Positions 6,594 to 15,695 of a stretch of DNA of 17,060 bases are shown one piece after another. The position numbers and the translations under genes were made by a program. The stretch is from Flavobacteriaceae bacterium UBA5079 (lineage in GTDB: Bacteria; Bacteroidota; Bacteroidia; Flavobacteriales; Flavobacteriaceae). The stretch is taken from the NCBI GenBank assembly GCA_002414705.1, contig DIAL01000113.1, positions 1 to 17,060 of the forward strand. Direction: 5' to 3'. The number at the start of each line of letters is the position of its first letter. Position 1 is the stretch's first letter. The notes beneath the pieces are model-generated. The model was not told where the DNA came from. It did not search any database and was given only the letters and a program-made list of their open reading frames with translations.

Positions 6594-6948
6594 ATAAGAA
6601 GTTAATTATATGTAAGAAATATCTTTCAATAAAACAGATATATGTTAAAAAAACATGCATTTCATCGAAAATAAATGTATTTTAACTGATAATCTAGAAA
6701 TATGTATGATATTAGCAGTCCCAAACCTAACGAATGAATTGAATTGAAACTTTTGATAACATGGAATTATAATTTGCCCCAAATCTATTATAATTTAAGA
6801 TTACAAAAGAATCCCAAATCTACCAAAGCTTAACCTACTTATGAATTTTGCCTCAAATCTACCTGAACAACCTACATGTTATGAAAACAGCTTGATATTG
6901 AGTATTCAAAACACCAAGCAATTCATTAAAAGTTTTATGTTTTTAACT
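6594..6948. other. Gene-free AT-rich stretch between convergent genes
   Basis: No reading frame with recognisable protein features, no RNA gene and no clear promoter could be seen here. The only structure noticed is a dispersed short repeat (CCCAAATCTA-like, 6720-6861) and two copies of ATTATAATTT near it. It separates the convergent scoB and ABC-protein units, each of which has its own terminator, and may be a decayed sequence. Confidence 0.5.
6720..6861. repeat. Dispersed decamer repeat CCCAAATCTA-like (four copies)
   Basis: CCCAAACCTA (6720-6729), CCCAAATCTA (6778-6787 and 6813-6822) and CTCAAATCTA (6852-6861) recur at spacings of 58, 35 and 39 bases. The flanks of the second and fourth copies are also alike (AATTTGCC / AATTTTGCC before the repeat). 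Function is unknown; this may be a degenerate repeat or chance in AT-rich DNA. Confidence 0.4.
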
Positions 6949-6992
6949 AAAAAATTATTCATGCTATAATCCTTTTGGAATAGCATGAATAA
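6949..6992 (-). terminator. Terminator of the ABC-ATPase gene, overlapping its stop codon
   Basis: TTATTCATGCTAT (6955-6967) and ATAGCATGAATAA (6980-6992) form a perfect 13-bp stem with a 12-base loop. On the minus strand it is followed by six T residues (6954-6949). The stop codon (6964-6966) lies inside the stem, so the last codons of the gene double as the terminator. Confidence 0.9.
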
Positions 6993-8655
6993 GCTTTTTG
7001 GTGTATTCCTTTTTCGGATTTGCATAAATGATATCAGCATCATTCATTTCTTCAATTTCTCCTTTATTCATCACAATTAAATTATCAGACATATATTTTA
7101 CCACAGCCAAATCATGTGAAATAAATATATAAGTAAATCCAAAATTTTCTTTTAAATCATTCAGTAAATTCAACACTTGTGCTTGCACAGAAATATCTAA
7201 TGCTGAAACCGATTCATCACAAATAATCAATTTAGGTTCCAAAGCAATCGTTCTGGCTATTCCAATTCGCTGTCGTTGACCTCCAGAAAATTCATGTGGA
7301 TAACGTGAAAAGAAAGTCGCATCTAAACCAACCTTTTCCAATAATTCTAAAACACGTGTTTTTCTATCCGAATCAGATGTTCCGATTCCATGAACTTTCA
7401 TAGGTTCCATAATGGCTTTTCCTACTGGAATTCTTGGGTTTAATGAAGCATACGGATCTTGAAAAATTATTTGTATGTCTTTTCTTAATTCCCGAATAGC
7501 TCGTTTTGGCAATGTTGTAATATCTTCACCTTTATATATAATGGTCCCAGCCGATGCTTTATCCAATTGTAAAATAACATTTGCCAATGTGGATTTTCCG
7601 CAACCAGATTCGCCAACCAATCCTAATGTTTCGCCTTCATATAAGTTAAAACTAACCTGATTTACAGCTTTAAAAACATCATCTTTTGTAAACCAACCAG
7701 ATTTTGAAAAATAGTTTTTATCTAAATTAGTAACCTTTAATAACGGCTGTTTCGCATATATTTTTTCATGATTTTTAGCACGATCTTCACTACTAACCAA
7801 CGATTTATTAATCGTATCATTCATATAGTCTTTAATGGTTGCTAAACGTTTATAGCGCACATTTAAAGCTGGTCTGGCATTAATTAATGCTTTTGTGTAG
7901 GTGTGTTGTGGATTATTAAAAATATCTGTAACCAAACCTTGTTCCACAATATTGCCTTGATACATAACCAAAACCCGATTGGAAATTTCCGAAATAAGCG
8001 ATAAATCATGAGAAATAAACAAAATACTCATACTTTCGGTTTGTTGTAGCTCTTTCAGCAATAATATTATTTCTTTCTGAACCGTAACATCTAAAGCAGT
8101 TGTGGGTTCATCGGCAATTAAAATTTTTGGTTTGCAGGCAATTGCCATCGCTATCATAACGCGTTGTTTTTGGCCTCCAGAAATTTCATGTGGATAGGCT
8201 TTAAATACACGATCAGGAATAGGGAGTTTTACTTTTTCAAAGAGATTAATAGTTTCTGATTTTGCAGCCGATTTAGATAAATTAGTATGCTGTAAAAGGA
8301 TTTCGCGAACTTGTTCACCACAACGCATAGATGGATTTAAAGAACTCATAGGCTCTTGAAATATCATGGCAATATCATTTCCACGAATTTTTTGAAAACC
8401 TTTAGAAGATACCTGTGTTAAATCTCGATTATCAAACAGAATAGAGCCTTCTGTTATTTTTGAAATATGTTTAGGTAGCAAACCCATAATGGCTAATGAT
8501 GAAACCGATTTCCCTGAACCTGATTCGCCAACAACGCCTAAAATTTCATTTGAAAACAAGTCGTATGTGATTCCATGAATAATTTCATTTTCAATTTCAG
8601 TATTTGAAAACGAAATTTTTAAGTTGTTAACCGCTAAAATTTTATCTGTTTGCAT
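6964..8655 (-). CDS. ABC transporter ATP-binding protein with two ATPase domains (oligopeptide/dipeptide type)
   Basis: This cytoplasmic ATPase subunit of a peptide/nickel-class ABC importer is a natural fusion of DppD-like and DppF-like halves, as in GsiA and YejF. Domain 1 has Walker A GESGSGKS (43-50), Q-loop Q100, signature ISGGQKQR (158-165), Walker B ILIADEP with E183, and H216. Domain 2 has Walker [10 protein letters not shown] (348-356), signature FSGGQRQR (456-463), Walker B LIICDES with E481, and H514. Both sites are therefore complete. The usual proline after the Walker B D-E is serine in domain 2. Residues about 262-300 form the linker with the oligopeptide-class C-terminal extension. 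The 563-residue length is normal for the fused class. No permease or binding-protein gene adjoins it, so partners must be encoded elsewhere, and the substrate cannot be named. It is transcribed divergently from the metalloprotease. Confidence 0.94.
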   Translation of the reverse strand: MQTDKILAVNNLKISFSNTEIENEIIHGITYDLFSNEILGVVGESGSGKSVSSLAIMGLLPKHISKITEGSILFDNRDLTQVSSKGFQKIRGNDIAMIFQEPMSSLNPSMRCGEQVREILLQHTNLSKSAAKSETINLFEKVKLPIPDRVFKAYPHEISGGQKQRVMIAMAIACKPKILIADEPTTALDVTVQKEIILLLKELQQTESMSILFISHDLSLISEISNRVLVMYQGNIVEQGLVTDIFNNPQHTYTKALINARPALNVRYKRLATIKDYMNDTINKSLVSSEDRAKNHEKIYAKQPLLKVTNLDKNYFSKSGWFTKDDVFKAVNQVSFNLYEGETLGLVGESGCGKSTLANVILQLDKASAGTIIYKGEDITTLPKRAIRELRKDIQIIFQDPYASLNPRIPVGKAIMEPMKVHGIGTSDSDRKTRVLELLEKVGLDATFFSRYPHEFSGGQRQRIGIARTIALEPKLIICDESVSALDISVQAQVLNLLNDLKENFGFTYIFISHDLAVVKYMSDNLIVMNKGEIEEMNDADIIYANPKKEYTKKLIHAIPKGL

Positions 8656-8820
8656 ACGTAAAAGTAAGTCTTTTCTTCAAAACAGCTGTGGTAAAACCGT
8701 AATGTTGATAACTCTGTATTTGTTTCATCGAAAAAAATTAAAATAATACAATAAATATGATGCTTTTTATGTTAAATTCGTTAAAAATCAACCAATTAAT
8801 TATATAAATACCAATTCGTT

Positions 8821-11800
8821 ATGATTAAAAAACTATTCTTATTATTTATTTTTTCTAGTATGAGTGTAAGCTTTGCACAAAGCAATAAGCTATGGGAGAA
8901 ACAAGTAGCAGTCAGTAAAAAAGGTGTTAAAAGCAGTAAACTTACCTTACCAAATTCAGAGATATTTTCATTGAATATCAATGTGTTGAAGCAAACACTC
9001 CAAAACGTCCCAAAACGTGAAGATATTGGACGTACATCACAAGTTATTTTATCCTTTCCTAACGACCAAGGTAAGATGGAGCGTTTTCGTGTTGTAGAAG
9101 CTTCGGTATTGCATCCGGATTTACAAGCACAATTCCCTGATATACGTTCGTATGCAGGACAAGGTATTGATAATCCTGCCGATGTGATTCGTTTTAGTAT
9201 GTCGCCTAAAGGATTTCAAAGCATGCGTTTATCACCAGATAAGCCAGCGGCTTTTATAGAAGCTTATACAACTGATTTAAGTCAATATGTGGTATTTAAT
9301 CGTCAAAACCGCAGAATTGAGCAAGATGATTTTGAATGTACAGTAACAGAAGCCATGAATACGAATATTTCGGGTGATGGAAGTTCGTTCCGAAATGCTG
9401 ATGATGGTTTACTTAGAACGTATAGATTAGCAGTTTCTACAACGGGTGAGTATACGGCCTATCATGGTGGAACTAAAGCACTAGCACTAGCAGCAATTAA
9501 TGCAACTATGACACGTGTAAACGGTGTTTTTGAAAACGATTTTAATGTCACCATGGTTGTTATTGCAAATAACGCCAATGTAATTTACACAAACTCTGGA
9601 AGTGATCCTTATACCGCTTCTTCAAATTATAATAGCCAATTACAATCTACTTTAACAAGTGTGATTGGGGAATCTAATTACGATATTGGTCATTTATTTG
9701 CTCGTGATTCTAACAATGGAAATGCAGGTTGTATAGGTTGTATTTGTGTAAACGGACAAAAAGGAAGTGGTTTTACATCACGAATAGATCCAGAAGGCGA
9801 TCCGTTTGATATTGACTATGTAGCACACGAAATTGGTCATCAATTTGGTGCTAACCATACCTTTTCTTTTAGAAATGAAAGTACCAATGCTCATTTTGAA
9901 CCAGGAAGTGGTACAACTATTATGGGATATGCTGGTATTACTGGCGCAACCGATGTACAAACTAATAGTGATCCATATTTTCACGCATTCTCCATAGAAC
10001 AAGTTACTAATTATATAAAATCTAGAAGTTGTCAAACAAACACAAATACCGGAAATGCCGTTCCAACTGCGGACGCAGGTTCTAACTATACCATTCCAAA
10101 AGGAACACCATTTGTTTTAGATGGTTCTGGTTCTGATGCTAACTCTGGCGATGTATTAACATATTGCTGGGAACAGTTTGATGAAAACAATGCAGCAACA
10201 ACCTATCCAAGTACTACAGCTACATCAGGAGTTGCTTTCCGTTCTTATAGTCCTTCAACAGATTCCAAAAGATATTTTCCAAGATTGGCTACTATTAAAA
10301 CTGGTAGTACATCTTGGCAATGGGAAGCGATTCCAAATGTAGCGCGAACATTAAATTTCCGTATGACAGTTAGAGATAATAAAGCTGGAGGCGCAGCTAA
10401 TAATAGTGATGATATGGTTGTTACTGTAAATGGAACAGCTGGTCCGTTTGTAGTAAATACGCCAAACTCTAATGTTACTTGGTCTGCAGGAAGTACGCAA
10501 AACGTAACTTGGAATGTAGCAGGAACAACTGGAAATGGCGTGAATGCAGCTAATGTAGATATCTTTTTATCAACAGATGGTGGTGATACTTATCCTATAG
10601 CTTTAGCAACAAATATACCAAATGATGGATCGCAAAATGTGGTTATTCCTAATAATCAAGGGAATCAAAACCGCATTATGGTGAAAGGTAGTAATCATAT
10701 TTTCTTTGATATTTCCAATACTAATTTCACTATTGCTGGTCAAGTGGTTTGTAATGCTACAGTGCCAAATGGTTTAAATGCCTCTGGTGTAAATTCCAAT
10801 TCGGCAAATATTTCTTGGACTGCTGTTTCTGGCGCAACTTATGATGTACGTTACCGTCAAACTGGAACAACAACTTGGACAACAAATGCTGTTTCTGGAA
10901 TTTCGACATCTGTTTCAGGATTAAATAGTTTAACACAATATGAAGCGCAAGTTCGCAGTAAATGTAGTGGTGGAAGTAATTCTGCTTATAGTAGTTCAAT
11001 AAGCTTTACAACGACTGATGTACAATTAAATTACTGTGCATCTGCAAGTACAAATGTAAATGATGAATTTATTAGTCGTGTACAACTGAACACTATTAAT
11101 AATGCATCTGGAGCACAATTTTATTCCAATTTCACAGGTATTTCAACTAACCTTACTAAAGGCACACAATATACCATTACTGTAACACCAACATGGACAG
11201 GTACAGTTTATAATGAAGGGTATGCTGTTTGGATTGATTATAACCGTGATGGCGATTTTAATGATGCAGGTGAACAGGTTTGGAGTCGTGCTGCAACCAA
11301 TACAACACCAGTAAGTGGTAATTTTACCATTCCTGCTGGTGCAGTTGAAAATACAACGCGTATGCGTGTTTCCATGAAATATAACGGGATTCCAACGTCT
11401 TGTGAAACATTCACTTATGGTGAAGTTGAAGATTATACAGTTGTAATTGAATCTCAAGGTCCTGATACGGTAGCACCAAGTACACCAACCAATTTATCAG
11501 CGTCAAATACAACTCAAACAACAACCAATTTAAGTTGGAATGCAGCTACAGATAATATTGCAGTTACGGCTTATGATGTTTACCAAGGTGCGAGTATTAT
11601 TGCCACAGTTTCTGGAACATCCTATGCTGTTGTTGGTTTAACTGCCAGCACATCTTATGCGTTTACCGTGAGAGCTAAAGATGGAGCAGGAAATGTATCC
11701 GTTGCAAGTAATTCGGCAAATGTTACGACTTTAAATCCGCCAGATACGCAAGCACCAAGTGTGCCAGCAAATTTGATAGCAAACAATACAACGCAAACAA

Positions 11801-13140
11801 GTACAAGTTTAAGTTGGTCAACATCTTCAGATAATGTAGGTGTTACAGGTTATGATGTATATCAAGGTTCTGCAATTATTGCTAGTGTTTCTGGAACAAC
11901 CAGACAAGTAACTGGTTTAACAGCTAATACGGCTTACACATTTAGAGTTCGTGCAAAAGATGCGGCAGGAAATATTTCAGGCTATAGTAATACGGTAAAT
12001 GTTACCACATTACCAATTCCAAATACAGGTTGTTCAGGAAGTGTTTCTTCATTTCCTTATGCAGAAGGTTTTGAAAACACATTAGGAGCTTGGACTCAAT
12101 CCACAGCCGATGATACAAACTGGACCGTTGACGCAAATGGAACACCTTCTAATAATACAGGACCATCAAGTGCTGCACAAGGCAGTTATTATATTTTTGT
12201 GGAAGCATCTAGTCCTAATTATCCAAATAAACGTGCTATTTTAAATTCACCTTGTTTTGATTTAACGGCAGAAAGTGCTGCAACATTCAACTTCCAATAC
12301 CACATGTTTGGTTCAAATAACTTTGGGACTATTGATTTAGAAGCAAGCACTAACAACGGTACATCTTGGACATCAATCTGGAATGAATCTGGAAACAAAG
12401 GAAATTCCTGGCAATCGGCAAGTGTTGATTTATCAGCTTATTTAGGTGGAACAGTTCAATTACGTTTCAACAGAAATGTAGGAACTACATGGCAAGCTGA
12501 TTTAGCTATAGATGCTATAAGTTTAACCACAGGTGGTGGTGGAACAGGAGGCAACTGTAATGTTGGTAATGTTACGTTAAGTCTGACTTTTGACAATTAT
12601 CCTGAAGAAACAGCTTGGACGCTTCAAAATGCATCAGGAACCACTGTGGCATCCGCAAGTTATTCAACAGCCAACGCAGATGGATCAACAGTTAGCAGAA
12701 CCTTTAGTGGTTTAGCTCCTGGTGAATACACATTTACAATTACCGATGCTTATGGTGATGGTATTTGCTGTTCTTACGGTAATGGTTCGTATACGCTAAC
12801 AGGCTCTACGGGAACATTAGCTTCTGGTGGTAGTTTTAATAGTTCAGAAGCAACCGTTTTCTGTGTGCAATCGGCTTCGCGTGAAGTGGTTGAAACAACA
12901 GCTGACCAATTAGAACAAGCTATTATGTTATATCCAAATCCAGTGAAAGGAAACGTTTTAAATATTAAAACAACGTTTAAAAATGTTACTTATGAAATGT
13001 ATAACAACATTGGTCAAATAGTTCGAAAAGGCGCATTGAACACGGGAACTATTGATGTTAGTAATTTAGAAACGGCATTGTATCAAATTCGTTTTACAAC
13101 AGAAAGTGGCACAGTAACCAAACGCTTTATTAAGCAATAA
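8821..13140 (+). CDS. Secreted multidomain M12B-like zinc metalloprotease with T9SS sorting domain
   Basis: A 1439-residue protease exported by Sec (signal peptide 1-20, VSFAQ) and then by the type IX system. Residues 21-190 look like a propeptide; its C173 just before the catalytic domain might act as a cysteine switch (inference). The reprolysin-like catalytic domain (about 195-403) has the zinc motif HEIGHQFGANH (336-346) and a Met-turn at TTIMGY (M368). Next come PKD/Ig-like regions (412-540 and 543-640), a fibronectin type III domain (645-732), a GEVED domain (about 735-876, motif GEVEDY 867-872), two near-duplicate fibronectin type III domains (882-974, 975-1067), a MAM-like jelly-roll (1070-1237), and a cysteine-bearing module (1244-1348, YGDGICC). 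The T9SS type A sorting domain (1369-1439) starts at LYPNP and ends KRFIKQ. It is a single-gene unit with its own terminator, and probably degrades extracellular protein. Confidence 0.94.
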   Translation: MIKKLFLLFIFSSMSVSFAQSNKLWEKQVAVSKKGVKSSKLTLPNSEIFSLNINVLKQTLQNVPKREDIGRTSQVILSFPNDQGKMERFRVVEASVLHPDLQAQFPDIRSYAGQGIDNPADVIRFSMSPKGFQSMRLSPDKPAAFIEAYTTDLSQYVVFNRQNRRIEQDDFECTVTEAMNTNISGDGSSFRNADDGLLRTYRLAVSTTGEYTAYHGGTKALALAAINATMTRVNGVFENDFNVTMVVIANNANVIYTNSGSDPYTASSNYNSQLQSTLTSVIGESNYDIGHLFARDSNNGNAGCIGCICVNGQKGSGFTSRIDPEGDPFDIDYVAHEIGHQFGANHTFSFRNESTNAHFEPGSGTTIMGYAGITGATDVQTNSDPYFHAFSIEQVTNYIKSRSCQTNTNTGNAVPTADAGSNYTIPKGTPFVLDGSGSDANSGDVLTYCWEQFDENNAATTYPSTTATSGVAFRSYSPSTDSKRYFPRLATIKTGSTSWQWEAIPNVARTLNFRMTVRDNKAGGAANNSDDMVVTVNGTAGPFVVNTPNSNVTWSAGSTQNVTWNVAGTTGNGVNAANVDIFLSTDGGDTYPIALATNIPNDGSQNVVIPNNQGNQNRIMVKGSNHIFFDISNTNFTIAGQVVCNATVPNGLNASGVNSNSANISWTAVSGATYDVRYRQTGTTTWTTNAVSGISTSVSGLNSLTQYEAQVRSKCSGGSNSAYSSSISFTTTDVQLNYCASASTNVNDEFISRVQLNTINNASGAQFYSNFTGISTNLTKGTQYTITVTPTWTGTVYNEGYAVWIDYNRDGDFNDAGEQVWSRAATNTTPVSGNFTIPAGAVENTTRMRVSMKYNGIPTSCETFTYGEVEDYTVVIESQGPDTVAPSTPTNLSASNTTQTTTNLSWNAATDNIAVTAYDVYQGASIIATVSGTSYAVVGLTASTSYAFTVRAKDGAGNVSVASNSANVTTLNPPDTQAPSVPANLIANNTTQTSTSLSWSTSSDNVGVTGYDVYQGSAIIASVSGTTRQVTGLTANTAYTFRVRAKDAAGNISGYSNTVNVTTLPIPNTGCSGSVSSFPYAEGFENTLGAWTQSTADDTNWTVDANGTPSNNTGPSSAAQGSYYIFVEASSPNYPNKRAILNSPCFDLTAESAATFNFQYHMFGSNNFGTIDLEASTNNGTSWTSIWNESGNKGNSWQSASVDLSAYLGGTVQLRFNRNVGTTWQADLAIDAISLTTGGGGTGGNCNVGNVTLSLTFDNYPEETAWTLQNASGTTVASASYSTANADGSTVSRTFSGLAPGEYTFTITDAYGDGICCSYGNGSYTLTGSTGTLASGGSFNSSEATVFCVQSASREVVETTADQLEQAIMLYPNPVKGNVLNIKTTFKNVTYEMYNNIGQIVRKGALNTGTIDVSNLETALYQIRFTTESGTVTKRFIKQ
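11464..12021 (+). repeat. Tandem 279-base duplication encoding two fibronectin type III domains
   Basis: Two consecutive 279-base units (11464-11742 and 11743-12021) encode 93-residue repeats that align without gaps. Both begin D-T-x-A-P-S and share NTTQT, YDVYQG, RAKD and NVTTL. DNA similarity is evident along the length, pointing to an internal duplication that has since diverged. Such in-frame repeats can change copy number by recombination. Confidence 0.85.
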
Positions 13141-13161
13141 GTAGTAAATTAAATTTAAGTG

Positions 13162-13196
13162 AAAACGTCCAGAGTGAAAGCTCTGGACGTTTTTTT
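13162..13196 (+). terminator. Terminator after the metalloprotease, possibly bidirectional
   Basis: AAAACGTCCAGAG (13162-13174) pairs perfectly with CTCTGGACGTTTT (13181-13193) around a 6-base loop, followed by more T residues to 13196. The A run on the left gives four T residues when read from the minus strand, so it may also stop transcripts coming from the convergent DUF2750 gene. Confidence 0.92.
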
Positions 13197-13297
13197 ATGA
13201 TTTCGTTTTGAATATCTTATTAAGTAGTTGGTGTTAAAAAGGCAAAAAACATATTTAACTATCAAAGTTATTCTTAAAAAAAATCTGAATAATTAAC

Positions 13298-13678
13298 CTA
13301 TTCGTATTGTTGGCATTCAAAAATCAAATGATTTTTAATTTCTGTAGGTTTCACAACGATGGAATTAAGTTTTTGATTTGGAAATCCACCAATTAGATAA
13401 TTTTCCATTTCCAATTTATCCATCCAATTTATAAAATTAATTAAGGTGATTTTTTTTACGATAAATTTTTCCCAATCTCCCTTTATTAATTCTTGAGCAA
13501 ATTCCAATTCGGGCCAAACAGGAATTATTTTTTCATTATCGAATCCACAAGTAACGTACTTTCCTTGTTTGTCGGTAATCAGAAATATTACCTCAAAATC
13601 GGCAACCTTTCTTATAAGGTATCCATAGCGTTCTTTTGAGTCAAGATTGAATACACTTTCTAATTGTTTTATGTGCAT
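13298..13678 (-). CDS. DUF2750 domain-containing protein
   Basis: A 126-residue cytoplasmic protein with no signal peptide or membrane segment. The pattern matches DUF2750 (PF11042): an N-terminal R-Y-x-Y-L-I-R-K-V-A-D segment (17-27), a short hairpin (FLITDKQGKY), the characteristic PVWPELEFAQ (53-62), then GDWEKF and a C-terminal VVKPTEI. The biochemical function of the family is unknown. It lies 30 bases downstream of the exonuclease gene on the same strand and is probably the last gene of that operon. The assignment is from recalled motif similarity. Confidence 0.82.
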   Translation of the reverse strand: MHIKQLESVFNLDSKERYGYLIRKVADFEVIFLITDKQGKYVTCGFDNEKIIPVWPELEFAQELIKGDWEKFIVKKITLINFINWMDKLEMENYLIGGFPNQKLNSIVVKPTEIKNHLIFECQQYE

Positions 13679-13708
13679 ATGAGTGGTTTTTTGAAATTGA
13701 AGGAATAA

Positions 13709-14422
13709 TTAGATATGAATAATCTCATTATCATGAAGTAACTCATCACCACGAAGGCGTAAGAATATTTGAGCCACAGCAATGGTATCTTTTTCACAGT
13801 AAATCATAATCCGATCTATATCGTTTTCTTCGTAAAAAACACGGTACACCTCACTACCATCTATATCATCTTTAGGCGATGGGATTCCCAATACATTAGT
13901 CAGCAATTTTAAAGAGGTGTAGGTTTTATAATCGCCAAATTTCCAAAGTTCTAAAGTGTCTAAATGCGGAACCTCCCACGGCTTTTTACCAAATAAATTC
14001 AGTTTATAAGGCAATTCTATATTGTGAATAATCATACGTCTCGCTATGTACGGAAAATCGAATTCCTTACCATTATGCGCACAAAGCAGGTGTTTATTTT
14101 CGCTGAAATGAGAAATTAATAAGTTCTTAAAATCTTTTAGAATTTTTACTTCTTCGCCATAAAATGAGGTCACTCTAAACTTCCGAATGTCGCCTTCCAT
14201 TTTAAAATACCCAACTGAAATACAGACTATTTTTCCGAATTCTGCCCAAATTCCAGCACGATCATAAAACTCTTCAGCTGAAAATTCATCCTTACGTTGG
14301 TATTTGGATTTGGCGTCCCAAAGGGCTTGTTTGGTTTCATCTAAATCTGAAAAATGCCTGGTTTCTGGAACCGTTTCAATGTCCAAGAATAGAATGTTTT
14401 CGAGATTTAGTTTAGAAATCAT
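13709..14422 (-). CDS. Predicted PolB-like 3'-5' exonuclease (DEDDy, RNase H fold)
   Basis: A stand-alone 3'-5' exonuclease resembling the proofreading domain of family B DNA polymerases (PF10108 type), without any polymerase domain. All four metal ligands of the DEDDy class can be placed: D14 and E16 in FLDIETVPE (Exo I), D122 in HNGKEFDFPYI (Exo II), and D212 with Y208 in YCEKDT (Exo III). The 237-residue length suits a single-domain enzyme. Likely cytoplasmic and acting on DNA or RNA 3' ends; the physiological substrate of this group is not established. The start codon is only three bases after the stop codon of the serine hydrolase gene, so the two are co-transcribed, although their functions have no obvious link. 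Confidence 0.9.
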   Translation of the reverse strand: MISKLNLENILFLDIETVPETRHFSDLDETKQALWDAKSKYQRKDEFSAEEFYDRAGIWAEFGKIVCISVGYFKMEGDIRKFRVTSFYGEEVKILKDFKNLLISHFSENKHLLCAHNGKEFDFPYIARRMIIHNIELPYKLNLFGKKPWEVPHLDTLELWKFGDYKTYTSLKLLTNVLGIPSPKDDIDGSEVYRVFYEENDIDRIMIYCEKDTIAVAQIFLRLRGDELLHDNEIIHI

Positions 14423-14425
14423 GGT

Positions 14426-15580
14426 TTAGTTTTTTTCAAGCATCTTATACGCTTCATCAATATACGTAGAAATATCTGGTGTAAAGGTAGCAATGGCATC
14501 GCCAGGTCCTTTGGAATGACCTAATCTTACAATAATGACATTGTCATTAGGTTCAACAATTACATATTGGCCCAAGTGGCCACGCATCATAAAGAATTCT
14601 TTATCACCAACGTTTTTTAACCACCATCCGTAGCCGTATTCTGGACTATCTGCAAAACGTGGTTTGATTGATTTGGCAACAAATGCCGAATCTAGAAGTT
14701 GTTTACCTTGCCATTTTCCATGGTCTTTATAAAGTTTTCCTAAACGTGCAAAATCCTTTGCGTTACTAGCAATACAACAATAGGCTTTTACCATATCATG
14801 TTCTTCGCTATCTACTTGCCAAAGTGTTGCGTTTTCTGAACCTAATGGTTTCCAAAACGATTCGGTTAAATAATCATATAATTTTTTGCCAGTTGCACGC
14901 TCAATTACCATAGCTAACATTTGTGTGTCTCCACTAGAATATTTATAAGCTTGACCAGGCTCTTCAACGACTTTTAATCCATTAATAACTTTGTCCAAAT
15001 CATCATCAAAATAGGCACGTGTTGTAATGGATAATGGCGAATAATAAGCTTCGTCCCAGTCGGTTCCTGATGCCATAGATGATAAATCGCCAACCGTTAA
15101 TTTAGCAGCAAGATCGTCCCTGAATTCTGGAAGAAAATCGCCAACAGGTTGATCTAAACTTTTTATATGACCTTCCATAAGCGCTTTCCCTAACATAGCC
15201 GACACATAACTTTTAGCCATGGAAAAGGAGTTGGATTTGGAATCTTCATCAAAACCATCGTAATAATTCTCAAACCATACACTATCATTTTTAATGATTA
15301 CGTAGGCAATGGTGCCGTTTTCTGTATTGGTTTTATTTAAAATTTCGGTTTCTTTTACGCTATTATAATCTTGGTGATTTGGCCATGGTTGTGGTGTTCC
15401 GTTCGCAATAACTTGATTGTCAAATTCTTTATAATCCTCTAAATATGCAGTGGAATAGCCCTTAAAATAGATGGTTCTCACGGCTTTTAATAGATAATCA
15501 GTATCTGTAATGTATAATACGGCAATAAGGAGTGCAAAAATAATGACAACCCATTTCAATAGGGACTTTAGGAATTTCAT
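14426..15580 (-). CDS. Membrane-anchored serine hydrolase (class C beta-lactamase fold)
   Basis: A 384-residue member of the beta-lactamase-related serine hydrolases (PF00144). Residues about 7-25 form a single hydrophobic N-terminal segment after a basic start, so the enzyme is probably anchored in the inner membrane with its catalytic domain in the periplasm. The nucleophile motif S-M-A-K is at 120-123. The second motif is Y214-S-S in place of the lactamase Y-x-N, and the third is H335-L-G in place of K-T-G. These changes are usual in esterase or peptidase members, so antibiotic hydrolysis is not implied. The substrate is unknown. It is followed after three bases by the exonuclease gene. 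Upstream, 115 bases separate it from the methyltransferase gene, enough for its own promoter, though none could be identified. Confidence 0.9.
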   Translation of the reverse strand: MKFLKSLLKWVVIIFALLIAVLYITDTDYLLKAVRTIYFKGYSTAYLEDYKEFDNQVIANGTPQPWPNHQDYNSVKETEILNKTNTENGTIAYVIIKNDSVWFENYYDGFDEDSKSNSFSMAKSYVSAMLGKALMEGHIKSLDQPVGDFLPEFRDDLAAKLTVGDLSSMASGTDWDEAYYSPLSITTRAYFDDDLDKVINGLKVVEEPGQAYKYSSGDTQMLAMVIERATGKKLYDYLTESFWKPLGSENATLWQVDSEEHDMVKAYCCIASNAKDFARLGKLYKDHGKWQGKQLLDSAFVAKSIKPRFADSPEYGYGWWLKNVGDKEFFMMRGHLGQYVIVEPNDNVIIVRLGHSKGPGDAIATFTPDISTYIDEAYKMLEKN

Positions 15581-15695
15581 GTAGTATAATTTAGAAAAAT
15601 AAATATAGGAATTTTTATTGAGGCATATGAAGCCCTTTATGATAAAAAGGCGCTAATTATGGTATTTTAATAATGACTGGTTGAAAATTTTAAAT

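Noticed and set aside
8656..8820. Flavobacterial promoters (TTG, about 19 bases, TAnnTTTG) for the divergent ABC and protease genes
   Set aside because: TTG triplets and TA-rich hexamers occur on both strands, but none combine with the right spacing and a TTTG end, so no site could be called.
9778..11457. Several minus-strand open frames opposite the metalloprotease
   Set aside because: They overlap the strongly supported protease coding sequence, including its zinc motif, and their translations are cysteine- and tryptophan-rich without any recognisable domain.
14426..15580. Antibiotic-resistance beta-lactamase
   Set aside because: The fold and S-x-x-K motif match, but Y-S-S and H-L-G replace the lactamase Y-x-N and K-T-G, the usual pattern of related esterases and peptidases.
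15625..15655. Terminator hairpin between the methyltransferase and serine hydrolase genes
   Set aside because: The GCCCTTT / AAAAAGGC pairing has only about five consecutive pairs with a mismatch and lacks a T tract on the minus strand.
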